The translations under genes were made by a program, and so were the position numbers. Shown here piece by piece: positions 1 to 7,182 of a stretch of DNA of 35,055 bases (its first letter is position 1; each line of letters begins with the position of its first letter). The notes under the pieces were generated by a model. That model was not told the origin of the DNA. It saw only the letters and a list, made by a program, of their open reading frames with translations, and did no database searches. Source of the stretch: an uncultured Eubacteriales bacterium (GTDB taxonomy: Bacteria; Bacillota; Clostridia; Christensenellales; CAG-138); contig CACWJZ010000022.1 of assembly GCA_902761365.1 (NCBI GenBank), positions 1-35,055 on the forward strand, written 5' to 3'.

Positions 1-1
1 A

Positions 2-1654
2 TCCTCCTATCCGGGCACGCCCTCCACGGAGATCACCGAGGAAGCGGCCAAGTTCCCGGAGGTCTACGCCGAATGGGCGCCCAACGAGAAGTGCGCCCTT
101 GAGGCCGCCCTGGGCGCGTCCATCGCCGGGGCCCGGGCCATGTGCGCCATGAAGCACGTGGGCTTGAACGTGGCCGCCGACCCCCTCTACACCGCCGCCT
201 ACACCGGCGTCAACGGGGGCTTGGTCATCGCCGTGGCCGACGATCCGGGCATGCACTCCTCCCAGAACGAGCAGGATTCCCGGCACCATGCCATCGCGTC
301 CAAGGTGCCCATGGTGGAACCCGCCGACTCCGGGGAGTGCCGGGACTTCATGAAGCTGGCCTTCGAGCTCTCGGAGGAGTACGACACGCCGGTGCTGTTC
401 CGCACCTGCACCCGCGTTGCTCACTCCCAGAGCCTGGTGGAGCTCCACGACCGGCAGGAAGCGCCCCTCAAGGAGTACGTGAAGAACCCCCGCAAGTACG
501 TCATGGCCCCCGGCAACGCCATCCCCCAGCACGTGGTGGTGGAGGCAAGGACCGAGAAACTGCGTGAATACGGGGAAAACTGCCCCTTCAACCGGGTGGA
601 GATGGGCGACACCACCTGGGGCGTCATCACCTCCGGCATCAGCTACCAGTACGTGAAGGAAGCCCTGCCTGAGGTGAGCGTGCTGAAGCTGGGCCTGGTG
701 AACCCCCTGCCGGAAAAGATCATCCGGGACTTCGCCAGTAAGGTGGACAAGCTGGCCGTGGTGGAGGAGCTGGACCCCATCATCGAGACCCATCTTCGGA
801 ATCTCGGCATCCGGGTGGATCTGGGCAAGGCGGAGCTGGGCCTTTTGGGCGAGTTCTCCCAGAACCGCATCCGGGCCGCCTTCGGCCGCCCCCTGCCCGA
901 GAGCGACAAGCTGGACGCGGCGCTGCCCGTCCGGCCGCCGGTGCTGTGCCCCGGCTGCCCCCATCGGGGCCTGTTCCATGTGCTCCACAAGCTGAAGGTC
1001 ACCGTCTCCGGCGACATCGGCTGCTATACTCTCGGGGCCTCCGCGCCCCTGTCCGCCATGGATTCCACCATCTGCATGGGCGCGTCCATCGGCGTGCTGC
1101 ACGGCTTTGAGAAGGTCCGCCCCGAGGCGGCCAAGAAGATGGTGGCCGTCATCGGCGACTCCACCTTCATGCACAGCGGCATGACCGGTCTCGTGAACCT
1201 GGTGTACAACCAGGGCGTGGGCGTGGTGCTGATCCTGGACAACTCCATCACCGGCATGACCGGCCATCAGCAGAACCCCCTCACCGGCATGACATTGAAG
1301 GAGCAGCCCACGGCCCAGCTCTCCGCGGAGAAGATCGCGGAGGCCTGCGGCGTGAAGCGGGTCCGGGTCGTCGATCCTCAGGATCTGAAGGCCACGGAAG
1401 CGGCCATTAAGGAGGAGCTGGCGGCGGACGAACCCTCGGTCATCGTGGTCCGGCGGCCCTGCGCTTTATTGAAGTGGGTGAAGCATAAGCCGGCCTTCCA
1501 CATCGATCAGGACAAGTGCCGGAGCTGCAAGGCTTGCATGCAGATCGGCTGCCCCGCCATCGTCTTCGACGGCAAGGCCTCCATCGATCCCACCCTCTGC
1601 GTGGGCTGCGGCCTCTGCCAGCAGCTCTGCAAGTTCGGCGCCATCTCAGAGTAA
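2..1654 (+). CDS. iorA: Indolepyruvate:ferredoxin oxidoreductase, alpha subunit (5' truncated)
   Basis: This is the large subunit of the thiamine-diphosphate enzyme that oxidatively decarboxylates arylpyruvates from aromatic amino-acid breakdown to aryl-acetyl-CoA and reduces ferredoxin. The reading frame is open from base 2, so the N-terminus lies outside the window; the Met at 140 is internal, because the codons before it already read as conserved IorA sequence (SYPGTPSTEI). Visible parts are the pyrimidine-binding region, then the TPP-binding half with GDIGCY near 1012 and a GDS...N metal/TPP motif at about 1156-1245, and a C-terminal two-cluster ferredoxin domain (about 1513-1640) with CxxCxxCxxxxCP and CxxCxxC runs for two 4Fe-4S clusters. 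It is followed 16 bases later by iorB, its obligate partner. The assignment is firm. Confidence 0.95.
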   Translation, partial: SSYPGTPSTEITEEAAKFPEVYAEWAPNEKCALEAALGASIAGARAMCAMKHVGLNVAADPLYTAAYTGVNGGLVIAVADDPGMHSSQNEQDSRHHAIASKVPMVEPADSGECRDFMKLAFELSEEYDTPVLFRTCTRVAHSQSLVELHDRQEAPLKEYVKNPRKYVMAPGNAIPQHVVVEARTEKLREYGENCPFNRVEMGDTTWGVITSGISYQYVKEALPEVSVLKLGLVNPLPEKIIRDFASKVDKLAVVEELDPIIETHLRNLGIRVDLGKAELGLLGEFSQNRIRAAFGRPLPESDKLDAALPVRPPVLCPGCPHRGLFHVLHKLKVTVSGDIGCYTLGASAPLSAMDSTICMGASIGVLHGFEKVRPEAAKKMVAVIGDSTFMHSGMTGLVNLVYNQGVGVVLILDNSITGMTGHQQNPLTGMTLKEQPTAQLSAEKIAEACGVKRVRVVDPQDLKATEAAIKEELAADEPSVIVVRRPCALLKWVKHKPAFHIDQDKCRSCKACMQIGCPAIVFDGKASIDPTLCVGCGLCQQLCKFGAISE

Positions 1655-1670
1655 GGTAAGGAGGTTAGCT

Positions 1671-2240
1671 ATGGAAACAAAGTCCATCATGATCGTCGGC
1701 GTGGGCGGCCAGGGCACCCTCTTGGCCTCCCGTCTCATCGGCAACGCCCTCATCTCCACGGGCTGCGACGTGAAGCTCAGCGAGGTCCACGGCATGTCCC
1801 AGCGGGGCGGCTCCGTGGTGACCTACGTGAAGTACGGCGACAGCGTCCGCTCCCCCCTCATCGATCTTGGGGAGGCGGACTATATCCTCTCCTTCGAGGC
1901 CCTGGAAGCGGGCCGGTTCCTGCCCTATCTCAAGAAGGGCGGCACCATCATCACCAACACCCAGCACATCCTGCCCATGCCCGTGATCACCGGGCAGATG
2001 GCCTACCCCGAGACCGTCCTCGAGGACCTGAAGGCGAAGGCCAACGTGATCGCCGTGGACGCCCTGGCCCTCGCGGAGCAGGCGGGCAGCCCCAAGGCCG
2101 TGAACGTGGTCCTGACCGGCGTCCTCTCCAAGGCCATGGACCTTCCGGAGTCCGTCTGGCAGCAGTCCCTGGAGACCACCGTCCCCCCCAAGTTCCTGGA
2201 ACTCAACAGGAAGGCGTTCCGCCTGGGCCGGGAGTCCTGA
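1671..2240 (+). CDS. iorB: Indolepyruvate:ferredoxin oxidoreductase, beta subunit
   Basis: This is the small (gamma/beta-type) subunit of the IorAB complex, 189 residues, the usual size. It opens with a glycine-rich loop (GVGGQGTLLASR, residues 9-20) and carries the SEVHGMSQRGGSV signature seen across the pyruvate/2-oxoacid:ferredoxin oxidoreductase gamma family. The start is set by AAGGAGG seven bases upstream. It lies in the same transcription unit as iorA and ends just before a strong hairpin terminator. With IorA it would supply reduced ferredoxin in the cytoplasm during amino-acid fermentation; this role is taken from the family. Confidence 0.93.
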   Translation: METKSIMIVGVGGQGTLLASRLIGNALISTGCDVKLSEVHGMSQRGGSVVTYVKYGDSVRSPLIDLGEADYILSFEALEAGRFLPYLKKGGTIITNTQHILPMPVITGQMAYPETVLEDLKAKANVIAVDALALAEQAGSPKAVNVVLTGVLSKAMDLPESVWQQSLETTVPPKFLELNRKAFRLGRES

Positions 2241-2256
2241 CGCACTGATGCCACAA

Positions 2257-2286
2257 AAGCCTCCCAAGATCGGGAGGCTTTTTTGT
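2257..2286. terminator. Terminator at the end of iorAB, probably bidirectional
   Basis: The inverted repeat GCCTCCC...GGGAGGC is preceded by an A run and followed by TTTTTT on the plus strand. Because of the flanking A tract it can also end the convergent lipoprotein gene, whose stop is at 2308. Confidence 0.88.
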
Positions 2287-2307
2287 GTGCGATTCCATTC
2301 TTTTGGA

Positions 2308-3447
2308 TCACCGTACCGGCGCGAAGACGATCGAAGGGTCGTATCGAAGGTCGGTCCTTCCGCAGGCCTCCGTCTGTTCGATCCGCCAGCCAAGAGAGCC
2401 GTCTGCCGGAACGACCCGCACACGGATCGCTTTCCAATAATCGTCGTTGATCCCGGTGCAGCCATATAGGGTGATAGAGCCATCCTCAGAGAGGACCGCC
2501 TGCCTGAGCTCCGCCCACACATACCAATCGTTATCCCCGACCGGCACCTGTCCGGGCAGCAGGCTCGACCAATCCTCCTCCACAAATATCATATCGTCCT
2601 GAAGTGCCGGATATGCCCGATCCGGCACCAGATTCGGTCGATCGATGATGCAGCGGAAGAAGCTGTCCAGCTCCGTCTGCGTCAAAACACAATACTTTCC
2701 TTTTACTTCTCCGGAGAGATACGGCGGAAGCGCGTTGTCGTGCAGCGTGTACAGCGCATCGAGGATCGTACGCTGACACAGGGGCTCCCAATCGTCCGAC
2801 GGCTCCTCTGCAAAGGATTTCGGCCCGGCATCATACAAAACGCCGATCACCATCACATCTTCAAAAACGAGCCTTTCCTGTTCCGAAAGCGTCAATTCCG
2901 GTTCGTTCGTCACCGGATAGAAGTCTGAACCGTCCGACGCCGGATGATGGATGCAGAAGATACGCTCCTCCCCGCTTATGTCAAGATAATGGATATAAAA
3001 CGAAGCTTCCGACTGGTGTTCATCGGCTTCGGGCCGGATCTCCGTCACGGTGAGATCGTCGAGGCCCGACGTGCTGGGAAGCCTCTGATAGATGTAATTG
3101 TGCCCGACCCAGGTGAATTCCTCCAGGATGATCCCCCAGGAATCGTCGGACCGCCCGCGAAACAGGTTCACATGCTCCCCTCCATAGAGCAGCGCGGCTT
3201 CCCTCTCCCCACCCGGCAGGGAAGACGGTGTTGCAGACAGCTTGACCGTTTTGGAGGCGGCAGGGATCGTTATAACGATGGGGGTCTGCCCCGCTTCCGG
3301 TACGGCCATCGTCTCGGGGGCTGCCTGTTCCGGTGCCGCAGCGCTTTCCGGCATCGAAGCGCTCGCCAGAGGCGCTTCGCCCTGCTTCCCTATGGGTGCG
3401 CAGGCGATCATGGCAAAACATAGGCTGAGGATAAGGATGCGTTTCAT
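2308..3447 (-). CDS. Unrecognised secreted lipoprotein
   Basis: The protein is 379 residues and of unknown family. The start at 3447 is chosen because it is preceded by CGGGAGGAACG and begins a clear lipoprotein-type leader: MKR, a hydrophobic stretch, then a cysteine at residue 16 (MIAC, a weak lipobox). A longer frame reaches upstream but its extra residues are Pro/Arg-rich and overlap the next gene. After the leader comes a low-complexity Ala/Glu/Pro/Ser linker (about residues 20-65), then an acidic globular domain with many Tyr, Trp and Asp. No catalytic motif was recognised. It stands alone between two hairpins and faces iorB convergently. Likely anchored outside the membrane; function unknown. 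Confidence 0.75.
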   Translation of the reverse strand: MKRILILSLCFAMIACAPIGKQGEAPLASASMPESAAAPEQAAPETMAVPEAGQTPIVITIPAASKTVKLSATPSSLPGGEREAALLYGGEHVNLFRGRSDDSWGIILEEFTWVGHNYIYQRLPSTSGLDDLTVTEIRPEADEHQSEASFYIHYLDISGEERIFCIHHPASDGSDFYPVTNEPELTLSEQERLVFEDVMVIGVLYDAGPKSFAEEPSDDWEPLCQRTILDALYTLHDNALPPYLSGEVKGKYCVLTQTELDSFFRCIIDRPNLVPDRAYPALQDDMIFVEEDWSSLLPGQVPVGDNDWYVWAELRQAVLSEDGSITLYGCTGINDDYWKAIRVRVVPADGSLGWRIEQTEACGRTDLRYDPSIVFAPVR

Positions 3448-3485
3448 TTCGTTCCTCCCGTTCGCAATGGTCGCACGATTTAAGT

Positions 3486-3951
3486 TCAGAGCCGGGACAG
3501 CCACTGCTCCGCCTCCTGGCGGGCGGTGAAGATCAGGGCGTGTTTGTCCGGGTATTGGGCGAGGAGGGAAAGGATTTGGGGCCGGTTGTCCCGGCGGTAG
3601 TTTTGGACCAGGGCAACCAGCTCGGGGTCTAAGGACTGCTCCGCCCAGGGCATGTCGGGGCGGGGCTGGCCCACCCGGGCGCGGATGCCGTCCATGCACA
3701 CGGCTTCGGGGTAATCGAGGAAGATCACCGTGTCCGCGGCCCGGATGCGGACTTCATAGGTCCGGCTGTAGTCGCCGTCCGTCCAGCGCCCGGTCGAAGT
3801 CCTCCCGGGGGATATGGGTTCCGTCCGCCCGCCACCAGACGGTATCGAGATGCACCAGCGGCAGCCCCGTCCGCGCCGCCAGGGCCCGGGCGAGGGTGCT
3901 CTTCCCGCTGCCGGGGCAGCCCAGGATCAGGATACGGTCGCCGATGGACAT
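3486..3951 (-). pseudogene. Frameshifted P-loop kinase of the DNA-topology-modulation (FlaR-like) / adenylate-kinase-like type
   Basis: Two adjacent frames together make one recognisable small P-loop protein. The N-terminal part (start 3951, [10 protein letters not shown]) holds the Walker A loop GCPGSGKST and [11 protein letters not shown], and runs out of frame after REDFDRAL near 3780. The C-terminal part continues in another frame from about 3785 with [18 protein letters not shown], then VIFLDYP and QPRPDM, all typical of this family. Compared with the family as I know it, roughly ten residues of the helix before the DGNY motif are missing, so this is probably a small deletion with a frameshift and not a single-base error. 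A repeat element begins 28 bases upstream of the start. Read as a decaying gene; a sequencing error is possible but would not explain the missing residues. Confidence 0.7.
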
Positions 3952-3978
3952 AGCATAAGCCTCCGTTTCAAAATTACT

Positions 3979-4022
3979 ACGTTCAGAGGTCCCTCCACTC
4001 GCTACGCTCGGTCGGGATGACA
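3979..4022 (-). repeat. Dispersed repeat, copy A (diverged)
   Basis: On the minus strand it reads TTGTCATCCCGACCGAG..., has a small variable palindrome in the middle and ends GGACCTCTGAACGT. It matches the ends of three other copies in the window (4039, 4435, 30774). It lies in direct tandem with copy B. Confidence 0.75.
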
Positions 4023-4038
4023 AGCGGGAGAGCCTAAT

Positions 4039-4087
4039 ACGTTCAGAGGTCCTTCGACTCGGCCTACGGCCTCGCTCAGGATGACAG
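4039..4087 (-). repeat. Dispersed repeat, copy B
   Basis: On the minus strand it runs TGTCATCCTGAGCGA, a central palindrome (GGCC GTA GGCC), then GTCGAAGGACCTCTGAACG. It ends six bases from the stop codon of the GIY-YIG gene and is in inverted orientation to copy C on the other side of that gene. Confidence 0.85.
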
Positions 4088-4092
4088 ATGAA

Positions 4093-4407
4093 TTAGTGGG
4101 CAGCAGGAAGGGTTGTGAACCAGTCTCCCGCCAGGTCCTGCCAGGCAGGGTTGGCGCTCTCGATCAAATCGTTCTTTTTGGCTCTGCGCCACCCCTTCAG
4201 CTGCTTCTCCCGAGCGATAGCTTCATTCACATCCGTGGTGCATTCATAATACACCAGTTTATGAACGTGATACTGCTTGGTGAAGCCGTCAGCCATATCG
4301 TTGCGATGTTCCCACAAGCGACGCATGAGATCGTTCGTTACACCGATGTCGACAACAGCGTTGGTCTTGTTGGCGAGGATATACACATAATAGTTTTTCT
4401 CCTGCAT
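4093..4407 (-). CDS. Small GIY-YIG domain protein (COG2827/YhbQ-like), altered YIG motif
   Basis: The protein is 104 residues, a whole single-domain GIY-YIG nuclease-like protein. It shows the first-strand tyrosine (YYVYI, residues 6-10), the IGVTNDLMRRLWEH segment (21-34) with the conserved arginine, GFTKQYHVHKLVYYE, and the EAIAREKQLKGWRRAKK helix containing the conserved metal-site glutamate. In most relatives residue 20 is tyrosine (YIG); here the codon is GAC, giving DIG, a single-base change from TAC. That residue is usually part of the active site, so activity may be reduced or lost. The gene stands alone and is bracketed by inverted copies of a dispersed repeat six and about 28 bases away. 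Its cellular role is not known. Confidence 0.85.
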   Translation of the reverse strand: MQEKNYYVYILANKTNAVVDIGVTNDLMRRLWEHRNDMADGFTKQYHVHKLVYYECTTDVNEAIAREKQLKGWRRAKKNDLIESANPAWQDLAGDWFTTLPAAH

Positions 4408-4434
4408 TATCTTTCACCCCCCAGCAAATAAACT

Positions 4435-4479
4435 TGTCATCCTGAGCGAAGCGAAGCGGAGTCGAAGGACCTCTGAACG
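4435..4479 (+). repeat. Dispersed repeat, copy C
   Basis: Plus-strand copy with TGTCATCCTGAGCGAAGCG at the left and AGTCGAAGGACCTCTGAACG at the right. It forms an inverted pair with copy B around the GIY-YIG gene and lies just beyond the end of the GNAT gene. Confidence 0.85.
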
Positions 4480-4501
4480 CAAAAGCTTGTGCGCGTATCG
4501 G

Positions 4502-4906
4502 TCATCCCTTCGGCGCCTTCACCATGACCCGTTCGCTGGCGGGCTCGAAGCCGAATTTGCGGTAGAGGCCGTGGGCGTCCCGGGTGAAGAGGAAGCCCCG
4601 GAGAGGCGCGTAAGCCGGACAGGTTACGATATGGGATACCAGGGCCGTGCCCAGGCCCCGGCCGCGCCAGGCTTCGTCCACCACCATGTCGGCCAGGTAG
4701 TACATGGTGGCGCCGTCGCTGACCACCCGGGCAAAGGCCACCAGCCGGTGGTCGCCCGGAAGGCAGACGCCGTAGCAGTCGGAGTTTTGCACGGCCGCTT
4801 CGATGACCTCCGCCGGCCTTTCCCCGGCCCAGTAGGTGGTCCGCAGGAGCCGCACGATGTCCGCCAGCGCCATGTTGTCCAAGCCGTCCACGATCCGATA
4901 TTCCAT
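4502..4906 (-). CDS. GNAT family N-acetyltransferase
   Basis: A compact single-domain acetyltransferase of 134 residues. The acetyl-CoA pyrophosphate-binding signature RGRGLG is at residues 81-86, preceded by the beta-strand LADMVVDEAW that leads into it in this fold, and followed by the C-terminal GLYRKFGFEPAS motif typical of the last helix and strand. It starts at 4906 after GGAGGAGCTGT. The substrate cannot be told from sequence. It appears monocistronic: a hairpin pair separates it from the upstream reductase and a repeat lies downstream. Confidence 0.88.
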   Translation of the reverse strand: MEYRIVDGLDNMALADIVRLLRTTYWAGERPAEVIEAAVQNSDCYGVCLPGDHRLVAFARVVSDGATMYYLADMVVDEAWRGRGLGTALVSHIVTCPAYAPLRGFLFTRDAHGLYRKFGFEPASERVMVKAPKG

Positions 4907-4975
4907 ACAGCTCCTCCTTTCGATCTACAGTATCCTGTGCGTCAACGCGAATCATGTATCGAAAGTGTAAGTCAT

Positions 4976-5018
4976 GCCCGCCAGGCAACTCATAGCAGGC
5001 GGGCGATCCGAGGATCGC
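4976..5018 (-). terminator. Two overlapping hairpins after the flavodoxin-fold reductase gene
   Basis: The inverted repeat GCCCGCC/GGCGGGC (4976-4982 with 4998-5004) shares bases with a second one, GCGATCC/GGATCGC (5003-5009 with 5012-5018). They lie between the stop of the reductase gene and the GNAT gene. There is no U-run, so this could be a weak terminator, an RNA processing site or simply a repeat. Confidence 0.4.
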
Positions 5019-5059
5019 GCCTGCGGTTCGCTGCTCCATGGGCGCTCACAACATGATAC

Positions 5060-5644
5060 TCACAGCGCCTTTGCCGCCTGTGCTGCCCGCTCACAGGCCT
5101 CAGCCAGGATGCCCGTGGTCTTCGACGGGTCCATGTCCACGCCGTCGGCGGCGATGCAGCGGTAGACGCCCGTGCCGAAGAAGCGGCACATGGCCTCCAT
5201 ATACCGGGAGCCCATCTCGTCGGGGCTGTTCTCGTAGAAGCCTCCCCGGCTGGTGAGGAAGGTCATGCTGGTCGCCCGGCAGGCGCCGCGCAGGCCGTTC
5301 TCGTCGCATTCAAAGGTGATGCCGTCCACGGACACGTTCTCAATGTATACCTTGAGAAGGGCCGGGATGGACAGGTCGTAGAAGGGCGCGGCGATGAGGA
5401 TGGCGTCTGCCTTCTGGAACTGCCAGGCATAGTCGAACCGGCGGTGTTTGAGATTCCCCTGCTGCAGCAGCTGGTCCCGCTGGGCAAAGCCGCCCTCCAT
5501 GAGGGGCAGCAGGGGCTCGTCCATGAGTGTGACTTTCTCCACCTTCCACCCCTTGGGCAGGTTCCCCAAAAACGCTTCCGCCAGTTTCCGCGTCCTGGAC
5601 GCTTCCCTTCGAATGCAGCAATCTACATATAGCAGTGTTTTCAT
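5060..5644 (-). CDS. Flavodoxin-fold NAD(P)H-dependent oxidoreductase (azoreductase/quinone reductase type)
   Basis: A cytoplasmic FMN-type reductase of 194 residues. The start at 5644 is preferred over a longer frame because MKTLLYVDCC begins the first beta-strand of the fold and GAGGTCC lies just upstream. After the strand come a phosphate-binding turn with REASRTRKLAEAF, a middle segment ADAILIAAPFYDLSIPALLKVYIENV (family-typical 'AP.y....P..lK.yiD'), and a C-terminal strand LTSRGGFY. These match the AzoR / NAD(P)H dehydrogenase (quinone) group, which moves electrons from NAD(P)H to quinones or azo compounds through FMN. The exact substrate is unknown. It looks monocistronic. Confidence 0.82.
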   Translation of the reverse strand: MKTLLYVDCCIRREASRTRKLAEAFLGNLPKGWKVEKVTLMDEPLLPLMEGGFAQRDQLLQQGNLKHRRFDYAWQFQKADAILIAAPFYDLSIPALLKVYIENVSVDGITFECDENGLRGACRATSMTFLTSRGGFYENSPDEMGSRYMEAMCRFFGTGVYRCIAADGVDMDPSKTTGILAEACERAAQAAKAL

Positions 5645-5765
5645 TTGGACCTCTTTTATTATGGAATGATTGAAAGCTTCCTTACCTTCTCTTGAAAGAA
5701 AAGGCAAGACCCAAAGAACTTCAATTGGGATAAGCTGTTTGTCAACCTTTACTATTATCCCAAAA

Positions 5766-5795
5766 GGCTTTTCTTTTCACCTGAAAAGAAAAAGC
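5766..5795 (-). terminator. Likely terminator of the alcohol dehydrogenase gene
   Basis: The nearly perfect inverted repeat CTTTTCTTTTCA...TGAAAAGAAAAAG lies 16 bases past the stop codon at 5811. On the minus strand it is followed by CCTTTTGGG. The stem is A/T-rich, so the call is moderate. Confidence 0.5.
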
Positions 5796-5810
5796 GGCAA
5801 CAGAAAACTA

Positions 5811-6851
5811 CTAAGGCACCAAAACCACCTTGATGACCCCGTCCCGCTTCGCCTCGAACAGGTCGTAGGCCGCCGTGGCGTCCTTGAGGGCGTAGCGGTG
5901 GGTGATGAGGAAGCTGGGGTCCAGCCGCCCGGCCTTGATAAGCTTCAAGATCTCCTCGCACTTGTTCCCGTCCACGCCGCCAGTCTTGAAGATCAGGTTC
6001 TTGCCATACATGTCGGGCAGGGGGATGGTCTGGGGCTCATCGTAGAGGGCCACCACGCAGACCACCGCGTTGGGCCGGGCAATCCGCCAGGCGAGCTCAA
6101 AGGTGTTCTTCGCACCGGCCACCTCCAGCACCGTGTCCGCGCCTCGGCCCTCGGTCAGAGCCTTGACCTCCGCCTCCACGTCACATGTGAGCGGGTTCAG
6201 CGTCACGTCCGCCAGGCCCTTCTCCCGGGCCAGCCGGAGCCTGTCCTCGTTGGTATCGATGGCGATGAGCGTGGCCGGGCTGTAGAGCCGGCAGCTCATA
6301 AGGGTGCACATGCCCGTGGGCCCCGCGCCGATGACGGCCACCGTGTCGGCGGGCTGTATTTCGGCGAGCCCCGCAGCCCAGTACCCCGTGGCCAGGATGT
6401 CGCCGGTGAAGAGGGCCTTCTCGTCGCTGATCCCCTCGGGGATGGGCGTAAGCCCATTGTCCGCGAAGGGCACCCGCACGTAGGGCGCCTGGCCGCCGTC
6501 GATCCGGCACCCCAGGGCCCAGCCGCCGTTTTTATCGGTGCAGTTGTTCACGAACCCCCGCTTGCAGAAGAAGCACTCCCCGCAGAAGGTCTCCACGTTG
6601 GCGGCCACCCGCATGCCGGGCTTCAGCTTCCTGACGCCGGGGCCCACCTCCTCCACCACGCCCACGAACTCATGGCCCACGGTGGTGCCGGGCACCGCCC
6701 GGGGGACGCTGCCGTGCTTGATGTGGATGTCGCTCTGGCAGATGGAGGAAAGGGTCACCCGCACGATGGCGTCCTTTTCGTCCAGCAGCTTCGGCATGGG
6801 CTTTTCCAACAGGGCGAAGTCGCCCTTGCCGCGATAGACGACAGACAGCAT
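5811..6851 (-). CDS. Zinc-dependent medium-chain alcohol dehydrogenase (threonine/sorbitol/secondary-alcohol dehydrogenase-like)
   Basis: The protein is 346 residues, full length for the family. Catalytic zinc ligands are visible as Cys38 (SICQSD), His60 and Glu61 (GHE). The structural zinc lobe has four cysteines at 90, 93, 96 and 104. The Rossmann motif GAGPTG (175-180) is followed by an acidic residue at the end of the second strand (IAIDTN, Asp199), which favours NAD over NADP. A YGKNLIFKTGGVD segment is typical of the secondary-alcohol/threonine-dehydrogenase-like branch. The start is supported by AAGGAGAG upstream. Substrate is undetermined. It is likely cytoplasmic and monocistronic, with a hairpin after its stop. 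Confidence 0.88.
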   Translation of the reverse strand: MLSVVYRGKGDFALLEKPMPKLLDEKDAIVRVTLSSICQSDIHIKHGSVPRAVPGTTVGHEFVGVVEEVGPGVRKLKPGMRVAANVETFCGECFFCKRGFVNNCTDKNGGWALGCRIDGGQAPYVRVPFADNGLTPIPEGISDEKALFTGDILATGYWAAGLAEIQPADTVAVIGAGPTGMCTLMSCRLYSPATLIAIDTNEDRLRLAREKGLADVTLNPLTCDVEAEVKALTEGRGADTVLEVAGAKNTFELAWRIARPNAVVCVVALYDEPQTIPLPDMYGKNLIFKTGGVDGNKCEEILKLIKAGRLDPSFLITHRYALKDATAAYDLFEAKRDGVIKVVLVP

Positions 6852-6938
6852 AGCAAAACTCTCCTTCGTTCAGATGCCCCTACCATATCACAAACAGGCC
6901 GTTTCTTCAAGGCGGATATGGAGATATATAGGGGGGCG

Positions 6939-6988
6939 CTTTTTTCTCTCTCGCCGAAGGCGCTCTCTCGCGTAGAGAGAGAAAAAAG
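6939..6988. repeat. 14-bp perfect inverted repeat with nested hairpin
   Basis: CTTTTTTCTCTCTC (6939-6952) pairs exactly with GAGAGAGAAAAAAG (6975-6988) across a 22-base loop, and the loop contains another CTCTCT that can pair with the same right arm. It lies in the 331-base gap between the divergent dehydrogenase and MoxR genes, 88 bases from the dehydrogenase start. It could stop transcription entering from either side, but no gene ends here. Confidence 0.7.
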
Positions 6989-6989
6989 T

Positions 6990-7040
6990 CCTTGTCTTTT
7001 TCTTTTTCTTTATCTTTATCTTTGTCTTTGTCTTTGTCTT
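6990..7040. repeat. Pyrimidine microsatellite of 6-base units
   Basis: A strand-asymmetric tract made of TCTTTT, TCTTTA and TCTTTG units in blocks of two or three. It is non-coding, although translated in the opposite sense it gives an artificial Lys-Asp/Lys-Glu repeat. It is 70 bases upstream of the MoxR promoter. Confidence 0.8.
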
Positions 7041-7112
7041 GCCCCGATACGGAGATAACGATCCCCGTAACGGGCCTTCCAGAAAAAGGTTTACGCGATC
7101 TTAACCTCCATG

Positions 7113-7142
7113 TTGCAATTTTGTGATATATTGGATTACAAT
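7113..7142 (+). promoter_or_regulatory. Sigma-A-type promoter for the MoxR operon
   Basis: TTGCAA (-35, 7113-7118) and TACAAT (-10, 7137-7142) are separated by 18 bases in an A/T-rich patch that stands out from the GC-rich surroundings. The first gene starts 41 bases downstream after a GGGAGG ribosome binding site. Confidence 0.65.
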
Positions 7143-7182
7143 ATATAGGTAGAATATTGACGCCAAAAGGCGGGAGGCATAT

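Noticed and set aside
4039-4479. Insertion sequence with terminal inverted repeats
   Set aside because: No transposase, and the same repeat occurs alone at 30774, so the ends are dispersed repeats and not IS termini. A nuclease-repeat link is kept as a finding.
5670-7058. Plus-strand frame of 462 codons
   Set aside because: It lies opposite the alcohol dehydrogenase, whose zinc and NAD motifs are intact, and its ends run through hairpins and the microsatellite.
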